Part shown: one piece after another, positions 1-12,700 of the stretch
Numbering within the stretch: position 1 is the stretch's first letter
How the letters are laid out: the number at the start of each line of letters is the position of its first letter
DNA from: Allacma fusca
Taxonomy: Eukaryota; Arthropoda; Collembola; Symphypleona; Sminthuridae
Direction: 5' to 3'
Length of the DNA stretch: 64,000 nucleotides
Assembly: GCA_947179485.1 (NCBI GenBank)
Contig: OX359247.1
Location: 65,895,001-65,959,000, forward strand
Notes under the pieces: generated by a model
What the model was told of the DNA's origin: nothing
The model's input: only the letters and a program-made list of their open reading frames with translations
The model's database searches: none
Translations under genes and position numbers: made by a program

Positions 1-654
1 AATGAAAAATTAAAATAGCCGCGACCAAGACGTTTTGACTTAATAAACTTGTTTATATATCATATTAGATTTATTTTTATGTTATTCTCCGAAAGCATGG
101 CTAAGTACAGGAATTATCAACAATAAGTGATAACATAAGTGTAGAAAGGATAACACCTATCAAAATTTGTATGAATGACTAAGTTCAATGCAATAACACA
201 AACGCAACATAATAATCTCTAATCTTTCAAGAATGCCGAGAAATTAAATGTTTAAGAATTTGTATTGCAACCTGCCATTGCTTTCGCAATGGAAAACATT
301 TTGTTAGATTCAAACTCTCCAGATTATAACTTCCGCCAAGCATTTGAGACAAAAACATTTCCTGACCGTATCTCCACTCAAATATAAGCGTTTACACGAC
401 AAAAGATCTGGGCCACAGGAGAATGCTCACTCTAACGGTACAGCAGTTCCAGAAAATGCTAAAAAATATCTAGCCATTCGAGCTAATGCTGGGTAACTAA
501 CCTCGTGTCCCTATATGGTGGAATTAATTTTCATGACTGAGTTTATACATGTAAGATATAATGTAACATGTTTCAAGGTCAAAAATTCGGATGATTTTAA
601 AGCTCAACAACAACTCTACATGTGATACTTGGAAATTATTATTAACTGACAAAT
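1..654. other. intergenic, no feature recognised
   Basis: AT-rich sequence without an open frame that resembles a protein family. No terminal repeat or word array was seen. Confidence 0.5.
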
Positions 655-960
655 TAACATGTTTTGGTACCCCCTCCAGATTTTCGAAAATTTTTTGCTC
701 ATACCCTGAGTACTACCTTGAGTCACACCTGCCACATGAAAAATCCTTCCTAGTTTTTTAAAAAATTCAAGAAGTCAATTTGTCCCGAAATTCAAAACTG
801 CAAATTTTAAATGGCATTTGACATTTGACAAATTGAATTTAAAAAAAAACTACGAAGGATTTTTCATGTGGCAGGTGTGACTTAAGGTAGCACTCAGGGT
901 ATGAGCAAACTAGTTTTGGTAGAATTTCGAAAATCTGGAGGGGGCACCAAAAAATGTTTA
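655..960. repeat. foldback (palindromic) MITE
   Basis: The two halves are inverted copies of each other. The left arm from about 660 reads GGTACCCCCTCCAGATTTTC, and the right arm ends near 950 with its complement. The stretch CACACCTGCCACATGAAAAA on the left (about 726-745) recurs inverted on the right. Arms are roughly 120 bp with small mismatches, around an AT-rich loop. No protein is encoded. Boundaries are approximate because the flanking match fades near AACAT. Confidence 0.8.
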
Positions 961-963
961 CTT

Positions 964-1222
964 GGGAGAAGTATCCGAAAGTTCAGGTATTTTGCATTCA
1001 GGTTCAGGTATTTACCCAGTGTGTACCCTTCCTTGATGGGTTTATACCCAAAAGATTGGGTTTTGTACCTGTACCCATACCTGAATCTGAACCTGAATTT
1101 TCAGGTATCAAACGACTGAACCTGAACCTGCACCCAAATTTGATGTGTACAAAAAGTATGTACCTGACAAGCACCTGTACCTGAACCTGTACCCAAACAC
1201 CCATGTAAAACCCGGACCCATG
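964..1222. repeat. word-array repeat (TTCAGGTA / TACCTGAA), one transposon end
   Basis: Degenerate tandem copies of TTCAGGTA run forward on the left, then reversed (CCTGAACCTGTACC) on the right. The right terminus, read inward on the minus strand, is CAGTGCCTTTCATGGGTCC. A closely similar terminus, TAGTGCTTGTCATGGGTCC, occurs at 39720. No matching left terminus or target duplication was found here, so this is probably a truncated hAT-like element. Short open frames here are by-products of the repeat. Confidence 0.6.
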
Positions 1223-1508
1223 AAAGGCACTGAGCAAAAGTAGGGTGCTGCAATTTCAAGGGAGTATGGAGATAAGCCCTCCGACATTTCCCTTCCGCAC
1301 ATAATCCCTCCGGTGATAATCCCTCCGTCGCATGGCTTGTTTGTACGACAGCATGAATCACTACAACTTGGATTGCAGTTGCTATAGTAACTGTGATTCC
1401 TAATTCGTTGCACCCAAATCATAACAAAGTCAATAAAAAACTACGGGTATTCTTATTTCACCAATTACATTGACTTGCTTAAGTAAATCAATTGCAATTA
1501 AGGCTTCC

Positions 1509-1705
1509 ATCCGACCTGATAAATCTAATATCCGAACCGAGTCCGATCCGAACCGAAATTTTCGGATAAATTTTCTTATGATCCGAACCGACCAGTTACC
1601 ATTCGGATAAAAATTTTAATCGTCCGTATGCGATCCGAAATTTTTGGATCGGATAAGTGTATTATCCGATCCGATCCGCAGATATCAGAAATTATCCGAA
1701 TGATT
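1509..1705. repeat. ATCCG / CGGATA word array
   Basis: About 200 bp are dominated by degenerate ATCCGAACCG and CGGATCGGATAA words in both orientations. The style matches the better-delimited hAT-like elements elsewhere in the window, but no clean terminal repeat or target duplication was found. Confidence 0.5.
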
Positions 1706-1861
1706 GACACCATTCGATTATGAAAAAAGTATTAGAAATTTTCATTGCATAAATGCATTGGCTTTTTACTGCATCATAATATTAATTATTTTTGCTTACA
1801 TTACGTATAAACTGAAGGAAATCTTTACTAACACAGCTGTGAATTTAAAGCACAGAATTGC

Positions 1862-2606
1862 AAAGGTGTCAACCTATCCTACTTCTGAGCCTATTTGTAG
1901 GCTAATTATAGGGTGCGAGAGTTTTATTAAAAAGGCTTGAAGACAAAATAATGTGCAAGATTAAAAACTTGAAACCTAGCCTACAAAATGGGTAGGCTCA
2001 TCCGTCGTAAAAATTTAGCCATATTAGTAGGCAATTGTTCATTTTCATTTGATGGCAATATGGAACGGACAAAATAAAAATCAGAATAATCCGCGCCTGG
2101 AACTTGCAGGTTGTATGTTTCATAGTTCGAATCAAGCATGAAAAGTTGGTGCTATCACGCCTTGATATGCGCTGAAACCTCACGGAAATTAAAATTTCTA
2201 AATATTACAAACTTGGCCAATGGAATAAAAATTTGCGCTTGAACACAATTTAAATTTCAAACAGGATTTACTATTAGATATGTTGTCAGTCAGCTAATAG
2301 ATTTCTGTTATCATGATTGTTTTATTGTTCAGCTGACTTTAGAAATGTTTCTTGTGGTATTTAATTTGTGTAATATTAAGTATGACATCCCTTTTGACCA
2401 AAATTGTAAAATTTGAGCACTATTCCGGTGCCAACCAAGGGGGATCAACACTGTTCTGCTCTTACAATTAGGGAGATTGGCTAAGGTGGCTTAACTCAAA
2501 TTATTTTATTCCGATTACAATGACTTGAGACAGTATTTTCAATTTATTAGAGTAGAATTCCCTTAAATAGTCTATCAGTAACGAAAAGCATATAAAATTT
2601 AGGAAG
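1862..2606. repeat. dispersed repeat, copy 1
   Basis: This segment is co-linear with 29516-31275. Shared blocks include AAAGGTGTC..CCTATCCTAC at the left, GGCAAAATAAAAA-like and GCGCCTGG.ACTTGCAG in the middle, CTGTTCTGCTCTTA, and GTAACGAAAAGCATATAA at the right. Family unknown; no coding capacity was recognised. The other copy carries roughly 1 kb of extra sequence. Confidence 0.7.
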
Positions 2607-2739
2607 GATGCAGACTTCCTTGAGCTAATTTGTCAATGAAATGTAGACTAATATGTAGACGTGGTGATCCCCACATAGGAAGGATATGGATAGGCTGACC
2701 CATTCGGCGGTTAGAATTTTCGAAGAACCTTGATAGACC

Positions 2740-3590
2740 AATTAAACCTGGTCCAGCTCAAAGAACAGACCAGAATGTTTGGTCCTTTGTTTGGCCCAGA
2801 CCATTTGGAACCTTCCCCCATACATTTCAAATGGTCGGACCAGATTCGATCGATGACCATTTAAGTATTTCCAATTCCCGCGAATAGAATAGTATTGCTA
2901 GATTGTACAGCACGATACGATGATACGATCGAGAGACGATACGATACTTGCTGGATGAAAAACAAAGGAGAGTTCTCATTCAACGTGCCCTGGAGAACAT
3001 TCTTGCCTCCTGAATCATTCATTGTCCGCGAGACGTTAATACCTTTTTGATAGTATTGGTTAGTAAGGAAGATATTTGTGAAAATTCCTGCTGTTAAAAT
3101 AATATAAAATATTTTAAAATTTCAATTTTCAGAGCTTCATTCATTATCATTTTGCTGACAATTTTACACTTTGTTTCAAATAATCAAATAAATTATTCAA
3201 CACATTATCTAAATTGTCAAATGCTTGCATGTTGGGATCGTATTATGACCTTATTCGGTCCTAGTGGTCTGGTCTGTTCTGTTCCGGTCTGGTCCGAGTT
3301 ATTTTGAGGAACAGAACATATCGTTGGCTAAATTCTAAAAAGTACCATTTTCATTTCACAAACTATGCTTGTTAAACGGGTTCGCAAATGAAAATGGTAC
3401 TTTTTAGAATTTAGCCGACGATATGTTCCTGTTCCAGCAATTTGTACGGACCAGATGGTTCCGGTCCTACAGTCTAAAAGATCTTATGGTCCTGGTCCTA
3501 CACTGAGAACAGATCAAATGGTCTGGTCCAGGCTCAAGGACCACATCATTCCAAGAAATCCTCGAACATTCCGGAACAGTCCCACTCCTA
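2740..3590. repeat. GGTCC-word repeat region with a central hairpin
   Basis: Arrays of GGTCTGGTCC-like words flank AT-rich sequence (2740-2850 and 3260-3540). Inside, 3302-3436 is a near-perfect inverted repeat with arms of about 50 bp containing GGCTAAATTCTAAAAAGTAC and its complement, separated by about 30 bp. The right end reads CCGGAACAGTCCCACTCCTA, and its complement resembles the start of the array at 26505. No target duplication could be identified, so limits are approximate and more than one element may be present. Confidence 0.55.
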
Positions 3591-3599
3591 CCACCTGCT

Positions 3600-5331
3600 C
3601 CCGATTATATTCAAAAACACTAATTGCTGTGTGCCAGAATGGGACAGGTTAACATAAACAAAATTATCTGTTTGAAAATAACAGAAATATTTCAATCGGT
3701 ATTTCGTACCGTTGCGTTGCTTGGAATATAAAAATTCTTGCTGCTCTTCCAGATTCCATATCACGGCAGATGATTCGTTTTTAATAGGCGAGCACACTCG
3801 CGAGTTCTACGATTGACTGACTCATCAATCATGTTTCAATATTTTTATACGACTATTACTAAAACTAATTATGTTCGTGATCTTGATAACATATTATGTA
3901 CAAATAAATCGCTGTAAATTGCAAAAATGTTAATTTCGTTTTCCGTTTGATTACTGCCGAAATGTAAACCTGGCCCTAAACCTAGCCCCTGAACCTAAAT
4001 AAAAGCTTTTTGCTATTTGCAATAACCACTGTAGTTTATAATCGAACAATCCAGCATTGATTTGAAATATTGACTGCATAGCGTTGCCATGGAAAAATGC
4101 TTCTGTTGTTTCAAACAGAGGGATTAGCTCCATTTTGGAGGGACTATCTACGGAGGGAATATGTCAGAGGGGTTGTCTCCGGAGGGAATGTATCCAACCA
4201 CGATTTGAAGATATTAGAAAATAGTATTTATTTATTTAGTAATTATTCTAATAGCAAAATGTCATCAAAACGTTAATTAGATTCTTGAAAAGTGGGAGGG
4301 ACGCTTGTATAGTCTATCCCCCCTTAATATTTTTGGGGGACAATATCCCCCCTATTCGGGTGCGCCTGTTAAGGCACCAGTGAGATTTATTAAAGGTCTA
4401 CATGGACACCAGCTCATTATTACGAAGTAAAATTCACATAAAATATATATAATTATATATAAAGTGACAAATGTAAATGTGTATTTTGATTTAGTAAAAA
4501 AGGCCCCCTGCTATAACAAGGGTCATCAAAAAATTACAGATTCAGGTTAATGAATCCTTGTAGCTAATGTTTTTGGTAATTTTTAAATTCCATGACATCA
4601 CTGTGAGAGAAGGCTCTTGTAGGCATGTACATACATGTCCCTGGTGTTACTACAAAATGTGTAAGATTAAAAATTTTAACAGTGAATGTAAACTAATAGG
4701 ACTATTTGACGTAGAGTAGGTGCTATGTAAGCTGTGGTGGGAGCTACCGTTTGCACAACAATTGTTTACATTCCCGAGCGATCTTGACCGAAATAAAGAT
4801 ATACTAATTATTCAGCTGAGTCATCCGAATATTCTTTTTGTTGCAGCTGGAGTCGGTTAAGCACTTTCAATTTCTAAAAAACGCAACTGCTCTTATATAG
4901 GAAAAGGTCCAACTTTGACTCATTTGGCGAATGTTAATAAGTTAATGTAAGCGATGATTATTTTGTTCCGTTATTGCCACAGTAAGTATATGTAGAGACA
5001 GGATATTGGATGGAGGCGTCTTGAACTAGTTCGTTGGGCAAGGAAACCCCGAGAGTAGTGTGTAGGAGGGAATGAGTTGTGTGGCTGTGTGAGTGTCTTC
5101 TGAAACAATATATGTAGATATAATTAAGCATGTACATATGTAAATTCGTGTGTAGTAACTATAGTAAAATGAAAAAAGTAAAACTTGACTGCTAACTGGT
5201 GACTATACACATAATACCAAGAAGGAGACAGAGATGAAACACATTTCTCCCTGTACATTTAAAGGAAAGGTGTGTGTGTTTATGTGTGAGTAGGAGCCCA
5301 ATTTGTAGAGAAAAAAGCTGAAGGAACGGTC
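3600..5331. other. intergenic, no gene recognised
   Basis: No coding region was recognised. A cluster of CGGAGGGA words at about 4135-4195 is matched, inverted, by TCCCTCCG words at 1270-1330. This suggests another short dispersed element, but no ends were found. Confidence 0.4.
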
Positions 5332-5339
5332 TGTTAAGA

Positions 5340-6127
5340 TAGAGCTCCGTCGGGGTCAAATAATTTTGAGTACCCAACTTGAACCGGAACCGTACTCGAA
5401 TTTTCGGATGGTTAGCAGGGTACTTCATCTTCAGAAATGCCTTACGATTTTGAAATTTGAGTAATCCGATGAGACTTGCCACCTGGTTTTGCTATTATTG
5501 TTACTAATTATAGAGTACGCATAACTTAAACGAGTAAAAGAATTTGTTTTGCTGATAAATTTGTAAATAATTCATCTTTCTTCACCGATGTAGCTGGTGG
5601 GGTTGGGATTTTTTACTTAAGTTAATGACAGTAAACGTTTATTAAGTTTTGCCCATGACACGATAGTGACATGGTTTCAAAACTGCCAGCTGTGCCATGA
5701 AAAAATTTGATATTAAAGTCTTCCCCGTTCGTCCATTATTACTTTCCTAAAGAGGAATTTCTGAAACCTTGTTTCCTGTGTTTTCTGTACATGTCCTCAA
5801 TTCGTCACAGTCGCTTAGAAATATACATAATAGGTCTCTGAAAAGTCTATATAATTTTCGACCAACTAGCATTAACATTTATTATTAGTACTTTAAATAC
5901 ATACTAAACATTTATTTAAAGTTTCCAATTTTAAAAAACCGACATGGCTTTACTTCTTGAACCGTGACCTCATATATTGACCCAGGTAAATAAGTAAATT
6001 TTAAAATATATAGAATAAAATTCCCGGTGTATCCCCTGATAGGTCAACCTATGAAGTAAGACCCTGTAAACTGATTGTGATTGGTACTTGAAATTCGAGT
6101 AAGTACTCGAACCCGTGCGAAGCTCTA
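5340..6127. mobile_element. hAT-like non-autonomous element, GAGTAC family
   Basis: The left end is TAGAGCTCCGTCGGGG; the right end, inverted, is TAGAGCTTCGCACGGG. GTTAAGA flanks both sides (5333-5339 and 6128-6134), with a possible eighth base differing. GAGTAC and CTCGAA words sit next to each end, and the roughly 600-bp core is AT-rich without a recognisable protein. The termini resemble those of the larger element at 8134-9557 (TATAGCTCCT), so the two are probably the same family. No transposase is present in the window. Confidence 0.75.
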
Positions 6128-6134
6128 GTTAAGA

Positions 6135-6724
6135 ACATACGTATGAGATTGTACTGGGCGAGATAGGTTGAGTATTCAAGAAGATCGTATAAGGAAGCAG
6201 CAAGGAAAGAGCCTTTCCAGATGGAATAATGCCAGTTCTAGTCTGAGACTCGACACACGAACACACACTCTAAAGGCACCAGAGCTGTGTGAGAGTAGCC
6301 GTGCGTTTCTGTACTAAATCCTACAGTATAGAAAGGATCCCAACCCACGTCTAAACTTCTAATTCCATTTCACAATCAATCCAAATTTAAAAAAAACGAG
6401 TACAAAGTACTTTCTGTTTTAGAATTGTTGCTATTTGTAACGTACGTAGAAGGGATTTCCAGTGACAGAAGTGTAAGTGCTCAGAGTTAAGTATTGTTAT
6501 TTTGTGAGTGATTCCTGACTAAAAGACGTGGATGTCCTTTATGTTTCACATAAGACACAAGGGGCGAAGCAAGAAATATGAAATAGGCTGTTTGAGTGGT
6601 CCATGAGTGAAGTAAAGTTCGGTTGACAGAGCTATAGTGGGATTTCCGTTTTGAGGAATATGAGGTGCATGTAAAAATCAGAGAAGAAAACATTCCTGGA
6701 GGAGAATTTAGGACGAGAGCTACC
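6135..6724 (+). promoter_or_regulatory. presumed 5' flank and leader of the integrin alpha gene
   Basis: Sequence between the transposon target duplication and the integrin start codon. It should contain the promoter and 5' untranslated region, but I could not point to a TATA box or initiator with confidence. An in-frame upstream ATG at 6665 would add 20 residues before the signal peptide, so the ATG at 6725 is preferred. Confidence 0.35.
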
Positions 6725-9700
6725 ATGTGGCCCGGTGGAAAGTCCTCCGTTTTGGTTTCCCTCTTGGCCGTCACAGGCCTCTACTCTCTCACATGTACCC
6801 AAGCCTTCAATTTGGACGTGGGCAGTGCGATTACACATCGGGGGCAACCTGGGTCCATGTTTGGGTTTTCCATTGCTCAACATAAGGATTCCAATATGTC
6901 CTGGTATTCATTTTTTTCTCGAGTCATTGTTCCGTCCCACGTTTACAATTTCACTTGCAACCTTTTTCATAAGAACGCTTCCATCAGCTCATACAGCGCT
7001 TGTTGTCACTCCTGCCTTTTTTTCTTATACGCTTCAAGTCCTCATGTATTCAATTATTGATTAAATTACATTGATGCATACAATTGTAAAGTACAGTGTA
7101 TCACGTTTACCGTCAGTCTGGTTATGTATGTGAGCTAAAAGTCAGACCTAAGTAATTGGTTAATTTGATAACTCTTTGATTTTATTTAAGCTTAATTGTT
7201 AATAGGAAGCTCAAGGCTCTGCCTAACTTCATAACGCAATAACTTGAGTCTAAATTTTCAACATAGTTGAGAATGAGTAAGGTTCATTGATTTTCCAATA
7301 ATTTTGTTACTACAGTACCACAAAAAATGCATTACAGTATATATTAGTAAATTATGAAAACTGGCATTGTGCTATACAGGTAAATCTAATTATTTGACTG
7401 TCTGTATAGCTGCAATTTGCAAATACTGAAGTGTCTAGTTAGCCTTCTTCACATACACCCCATTGTGGGGTATGGTAAATCGTTTCGAAGTATTCCAGCG
7501 AGTTATTGTATTTTTTAGGGGAATAATCAATCTCTAATAGCTTTAACTAGATACAAGGCGGATGAGAATTAATTCTGAAAACCATTGAGATAATCAGAGC
7601 TGATAGGAAATTAAGAATAAGCAATTAGCTTAATGGACTGACAATGATTCACTGACCCTGTTTTCATGGATAATGTTTGATGGACAGGATATTAGTTGGG
7701 GCGCCTGGTGCGGAGACGAGCCAACCCGGAGTAAAGAGAGCCGGAGGAGTTTATCGGTGCAGCTGCGAGTCCAATGACTACTGTCAACTAGTTCCCTTTG
7801 ACCGAAATGGTTTGAAATATTTACAATGTTTCTTATTTTTAAATTAACTAGTCATTTGTTTTGAAGTAAACACCACAGACAGGAGCGAGCATAAATGGAA
7901 CAACTCATTCATATTCAATTACGAGATTAAGTTGAATAACTGAGAATTAACTCGTGCCGGTTACACTTTTTGTGGGAAAATCTAGACCGGTCTAAATGTC
8001 TTCCAAAATAGATTACCTACTGTCAATATTAAATTCCTATAAAATCGGGACTGGTTGTGAGTATGTAATAATCATTGATAAATCCTTAAGAAGAATTTGG
8101 CTTAAATATGTGTGCTTATTTCATCATACTAATTATAGCTCCTCACGAGTACGAGTAGATACTCGAGTTTCGAGTTCGAGTACGAGTACGGGTCGAGTAC
8201 GGTATCAACTTAAATTGGTACTTGTACTCGTCGGTCGAGTATCCGTTTTCGTACTCGAACTTGAGTATATTTCTAACGAGTATCAGAGCGAGTACGAGTA
8301 CGTTCAAAGTACTTGAACCAAAGCACGAGTACGAGTTCGGGACATAAATTCAAAAGTACTTGAACCCGTACTTGGATTTACATTTGATACTCGAGTAATT
8401 TCCTCCAGCACAAAGTCCACATCCATATTTCCTTGATTACAAAAAACAGTTGTTGTTTTTCCGAAGCAAAAAAGGAAAAGCGGTTAAACTCAAAATTACT
8501 CCGAATAGCATGAAACGTTACACCTACAGCGTAAGTTACAGTATTATTTACTGTATTGTTACACCTCTGATTGTGAATTGAGTACTACTGTAGTTACTAG
8601 TGATGCCAATGGTCTGGTCTGATCCAGATTTTATGAAACTGGTCTGGTCCGAAGCTCAGACCAGACCAATGGTCTGGTCCAGTTTTTCGGACCAGACCAG
8701 ACCAAAGACCATGGTCCGGACCATGGTCCAGAAAACCATAGAGTGCAATTAGACAATCACATTTTATTCAGTGAAATTCTTGTTTTATCACCAGAAATGA
8801 CATTTTTAATTTGTTCCATGGGATTTCTTTGACTCATAATTTTTTATTTTGCATACTTTCTGGACCATGGTCCTTGTGGTCTGGTCTGGTCTGGTCCTGA
8901 AGCTGGACCAATTGTATCTGGTCTGGTCCAAGTGTTGGATCAGACCGGACCAGACCAATAACGGACCATTATAAATGGTCCGGACCAGACCATTGGCATC
9001 CCTAGTAGTTACTAATTGTAAGTATTTACCTATCGCCGTAAAATATAATGGAACAGGAGAATAGGGCAGAATTAATGAAGGTTAGAATGAGATTGACCTG
9101 ACTGAAGAGAATCCAGTCGATATGACTGGCAGAATCAAATCTTGATCTATTGTTCATCGGCATTTTAATCTCGTTGGAGAAAATTTTCATTGCAAACACT
9201 GTTCGTAAGTTGCAGTTACAAATTCTTCTTAGTTGAATCTACAATTTGTTTTCTATGTCAATATCTGTTTAACAAAAAATAACATCTAAAAAATTTCTTT
9301 TCGGTGTACTTGACACTCGAGTACGGTTCGAGTACGAGTTCAAGTACGGGTCGGTCGGTATATATGTTTTATACTCGTAAGTACGGTCCAAGTTCGGTAA
9401 AAAATTTAGAAATATAATACCGTCCTCCGAGTACAGGATTTATTACTCGTACTTGAAGACACAAGTCCGGGTCAAGCGGGAATTTGACCCGACAATTCGA
9501 GTACGGTTCCAAGTACGAGTACGGTATGGATAACTACTCGACCCGTAAGGAGCTATAATACTAATGTAACTAACGAGAATGTTTTTTGATCCCCATAAAT
9601 TGTGGGGAAAAGTGTGAGTTGAAAAGCCGTAGAAAAATAATAAGGAAACGTAAATCCAGGTTTGAGGAAAAAGTACAGTGGGAAAAATATGTGAAGACAA

Positions 9701-12700
9701 GCATATAGGGGATTGGAAGGAGGGACGAAGCGATAAGTGATAGAAAAAGAAGGAGCAAGTTAAAAGCAAATTGGGAATGAAAATAAAGTGCTAAATAAAA
9801 ATGCATCGCGTGTGTACGTGCATTGTGACTATGGATATGAGCCAGACCAAGTGAAGTGAGGATACAAAATATACAAATTTATTAGGGACCCCAGAGACGG
9901 AGGCTACTAGTTTTACCAGAAACTGTATATTGGTAGCATGTAATGCACGTAATGTGTCCCTAGTCCGTACGTTTACAGTGTCTACGATTACATAGTATTG
10001 ACTCTTAAATGTAGAGTTTTGAGGTTGTTGTGTGTGGGTCCTAACGTTTGAAAACGAGTAAGTGTGCGGGAAAAATCTTATAAAATTCTGAGATATTCCT
10101 CCTGCCATAATAGAAAAAAAAACTGAGTACACTCAACATAGCCTGAACATAGCATCCCAAAGAGTGGGAGTCATAAAAAAGAGTGGAAATGTTGGAGGGA
10201 GTTGTGTGAGTCCTGTGCAGTAGTAGATAAAATGCACCGTAGTAAATAAGTAGACAGATGTAGTAATGCACACAGGCTAAATACTATAATGTATAAAGAG
10301 CTTAGGAAGGGAGAAAATTTGAAAGAAAAAACAAGGGTTCCCTGGTTTTAGTTCTTGTAGTAATACGCACTCACATAGGACGTACAATATTATAAATAGA
10401 CAACACACTCATACTTAAATCCGTACTTGTTTCTTTCCCTGCTCCTAGGATAATCATGCCCGAGCTTCTTGTTTTTTTATCTTCCCTTCGACTAGTAAAG
10501 GGCATACGTACGGGAACACAACTCACGATCAATGGCTTTTCCTACCTTCCTCATGAATAAATTCATCTTGCTAGGAAAGTTATTCATCCACCGTATTTTA
10601 CCAATTCATCAGAATCTCATCACTACCATCTCTTTGTTCAGTTGTCATATAGCCTAAGTGAAGGGGAATTATTGGGTAGCAGTCATTGCAAGTCCCTCCA
10701 TGTACAATTCTCTTCTTCGGCGTATGTACATATGTCCATGTCCATGTTTTACATTGTACATGAGTTAGGATTTTTTCTCGATTTTTTCTGTCCATGCTAG
10801 TTCCCCTCGGAATTTTCAATTGGAATTTAGTTTTGATTGTCCACTTCAATCCAAGAATTAGTACGAATGGATATAGTGGGTTTAGAAGGCAAAAGAATAG
10901 ACGGAATGTGAATATTCTATGTATGCGTATTTTAAATAATTATGTACTTATATATATAGAAAATCCTCCACAATTATTCACATAAATGTATTTAATAAAC
11001 TAATGTTTAAGCTATGCTCGTCTTTAGGCTTAGTTCCAGAGTGAGCTAGTGTTAGTGTAAATATACTGTGTTAATTAATTACTTTACGGTGTTATCAAAA
11101 ATTCAAAGAAGAAGAAGATTCTAAAATTGTAAAGTCAATCCTAAAAGGCATTTAAAAGTGTCTACTATTTGAAGGAATGGAGGAAATGAAGACCTGAGAG
11201 CCTTAGCAGTTGGACGCAAGTAGAGTCGTATAAGAATCTATAAGAAATATGAAATTTCAAAGTTAAATGTTTTACTAGGAAGGGAAACGGTACGACAATA
11301 CTGTGACTCTTTAATCAATTTGTTAGTTAATTTGTAAACTGAAAATGAAAAACTTTGAAAATTCATAGCCAATTAGAAATGAGACAAGACAAGTATGTTT
11401 TAAATTGTGAAAGGAGCGTGGAAGGATCCAGTGGGGAGTATCTGCATGTGTTGTTGTTGTTGAATGTAATCGTGATTTTCCATGTAAATCTGGTGACAGG
11501 GTGAAGATGTAGGGCAGGTGGACATGGTGTCTGAAAATGACCATGTGTGCGGGGGCTGTGTACAGGCGAATTACAAATGGTTACAACGTTACAAGTATCT
11601 ATTACTCCCTACTCCGGTCCCATCTCCTCACAATCATAGAATGCAGTAGATCAGTTTGGAAGGCTATCATCTGTGGCTCAAGAAGAGATTCAAGTTGTTC
11701 AGTTTTGTGTCTTTACGAACGTTGTGCTCAGTATTTACAATTGACATGCGTGATGTTAATGAATTAATTTCTCTTTACCTTTCTAATTCTTAACCCCTAT
11801 TACCTTTTCGCGTTCATTTTACAGCTATTGGGATTTAATGTCTATTTGTTTTAAGTCAGCCCTTTGTTTTGTAATACATATTTTTTATCACAACGACAGC
11901 TCACAATCAGAAGGTCTCGCCAATTTGAATTTGTTCTATAATAGCGTAAACAATGGACCTCCCGAATTTAACAATATGGAATGGGTTTATGTTAGAAATT
12001 ATTTTATCTGCATCCTAAAACATCCAGTAATGAATAAAAGAAGATGAATAAAAATTTGCAGGAAATAATATGGTGGAGGGGAAGCAAATCGACGAGAAGT
12101 CCTTCCAATGGTTTGGAGCAACCGTGAGGAGTTCTGGGGAAGACGGTATCATTTTGGTAAGTCCCATTTGACAAACATCGCGTTATGAATCCTGCGTATC
12201 CGCCTGCTAATGATTTGGATTGTCCGTACGTCCCCAATTAAGGAAAAACTACTGGACAGATTTTGTTCAAGTTTTCACTTGTTCTTCAGCTAAAAAGATT
12301 AAGTGAGGTTCATATTTTTTTCAAATCGGTTCCATAGTTTTTGATACACAAAATGTTTTATTTTAAAAACCGCTGCTGCGGAAACAAATCAGATGAGTGC
12401 AGTGGTACTTTCGTCATTACTTTTGTCATCTTTCGGGGATAAAAAGCATCACATAATCAAGAATAAAATCATTAGAAAGACAATTTGGGATACGTGGCTT
12501 TGCTTAAAGCTGAAACGAATGTAAAATAAAATTTCTTAGCACGTATTCTATTAGTAACTTTTTCCAAAATTATAACAACACATTTCCAAAAGATGTTGTT
12601 TGAATTCGAAACTATATCCACAAAAACCCCTAGAATATTTCTGAATTATGTTTTACAAATTATGAAAAATGTTTTTAAAATTCCTAAAAATGTCTTTAAA

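Noticed and set aside
901-1422. Several overlapping open frames on both strands
   Set aside because: All are translations of the TTCAGGTA/TACCTGAA words and the adjoining MITE; no protein similarity.
7996-8316. 106-codon open frame rich in Val, Ser, Arg and Tyr
   Set aside because: It overlaps the GAGTAC word array; the composition comes from the repeat, and it crosses the transposon end.
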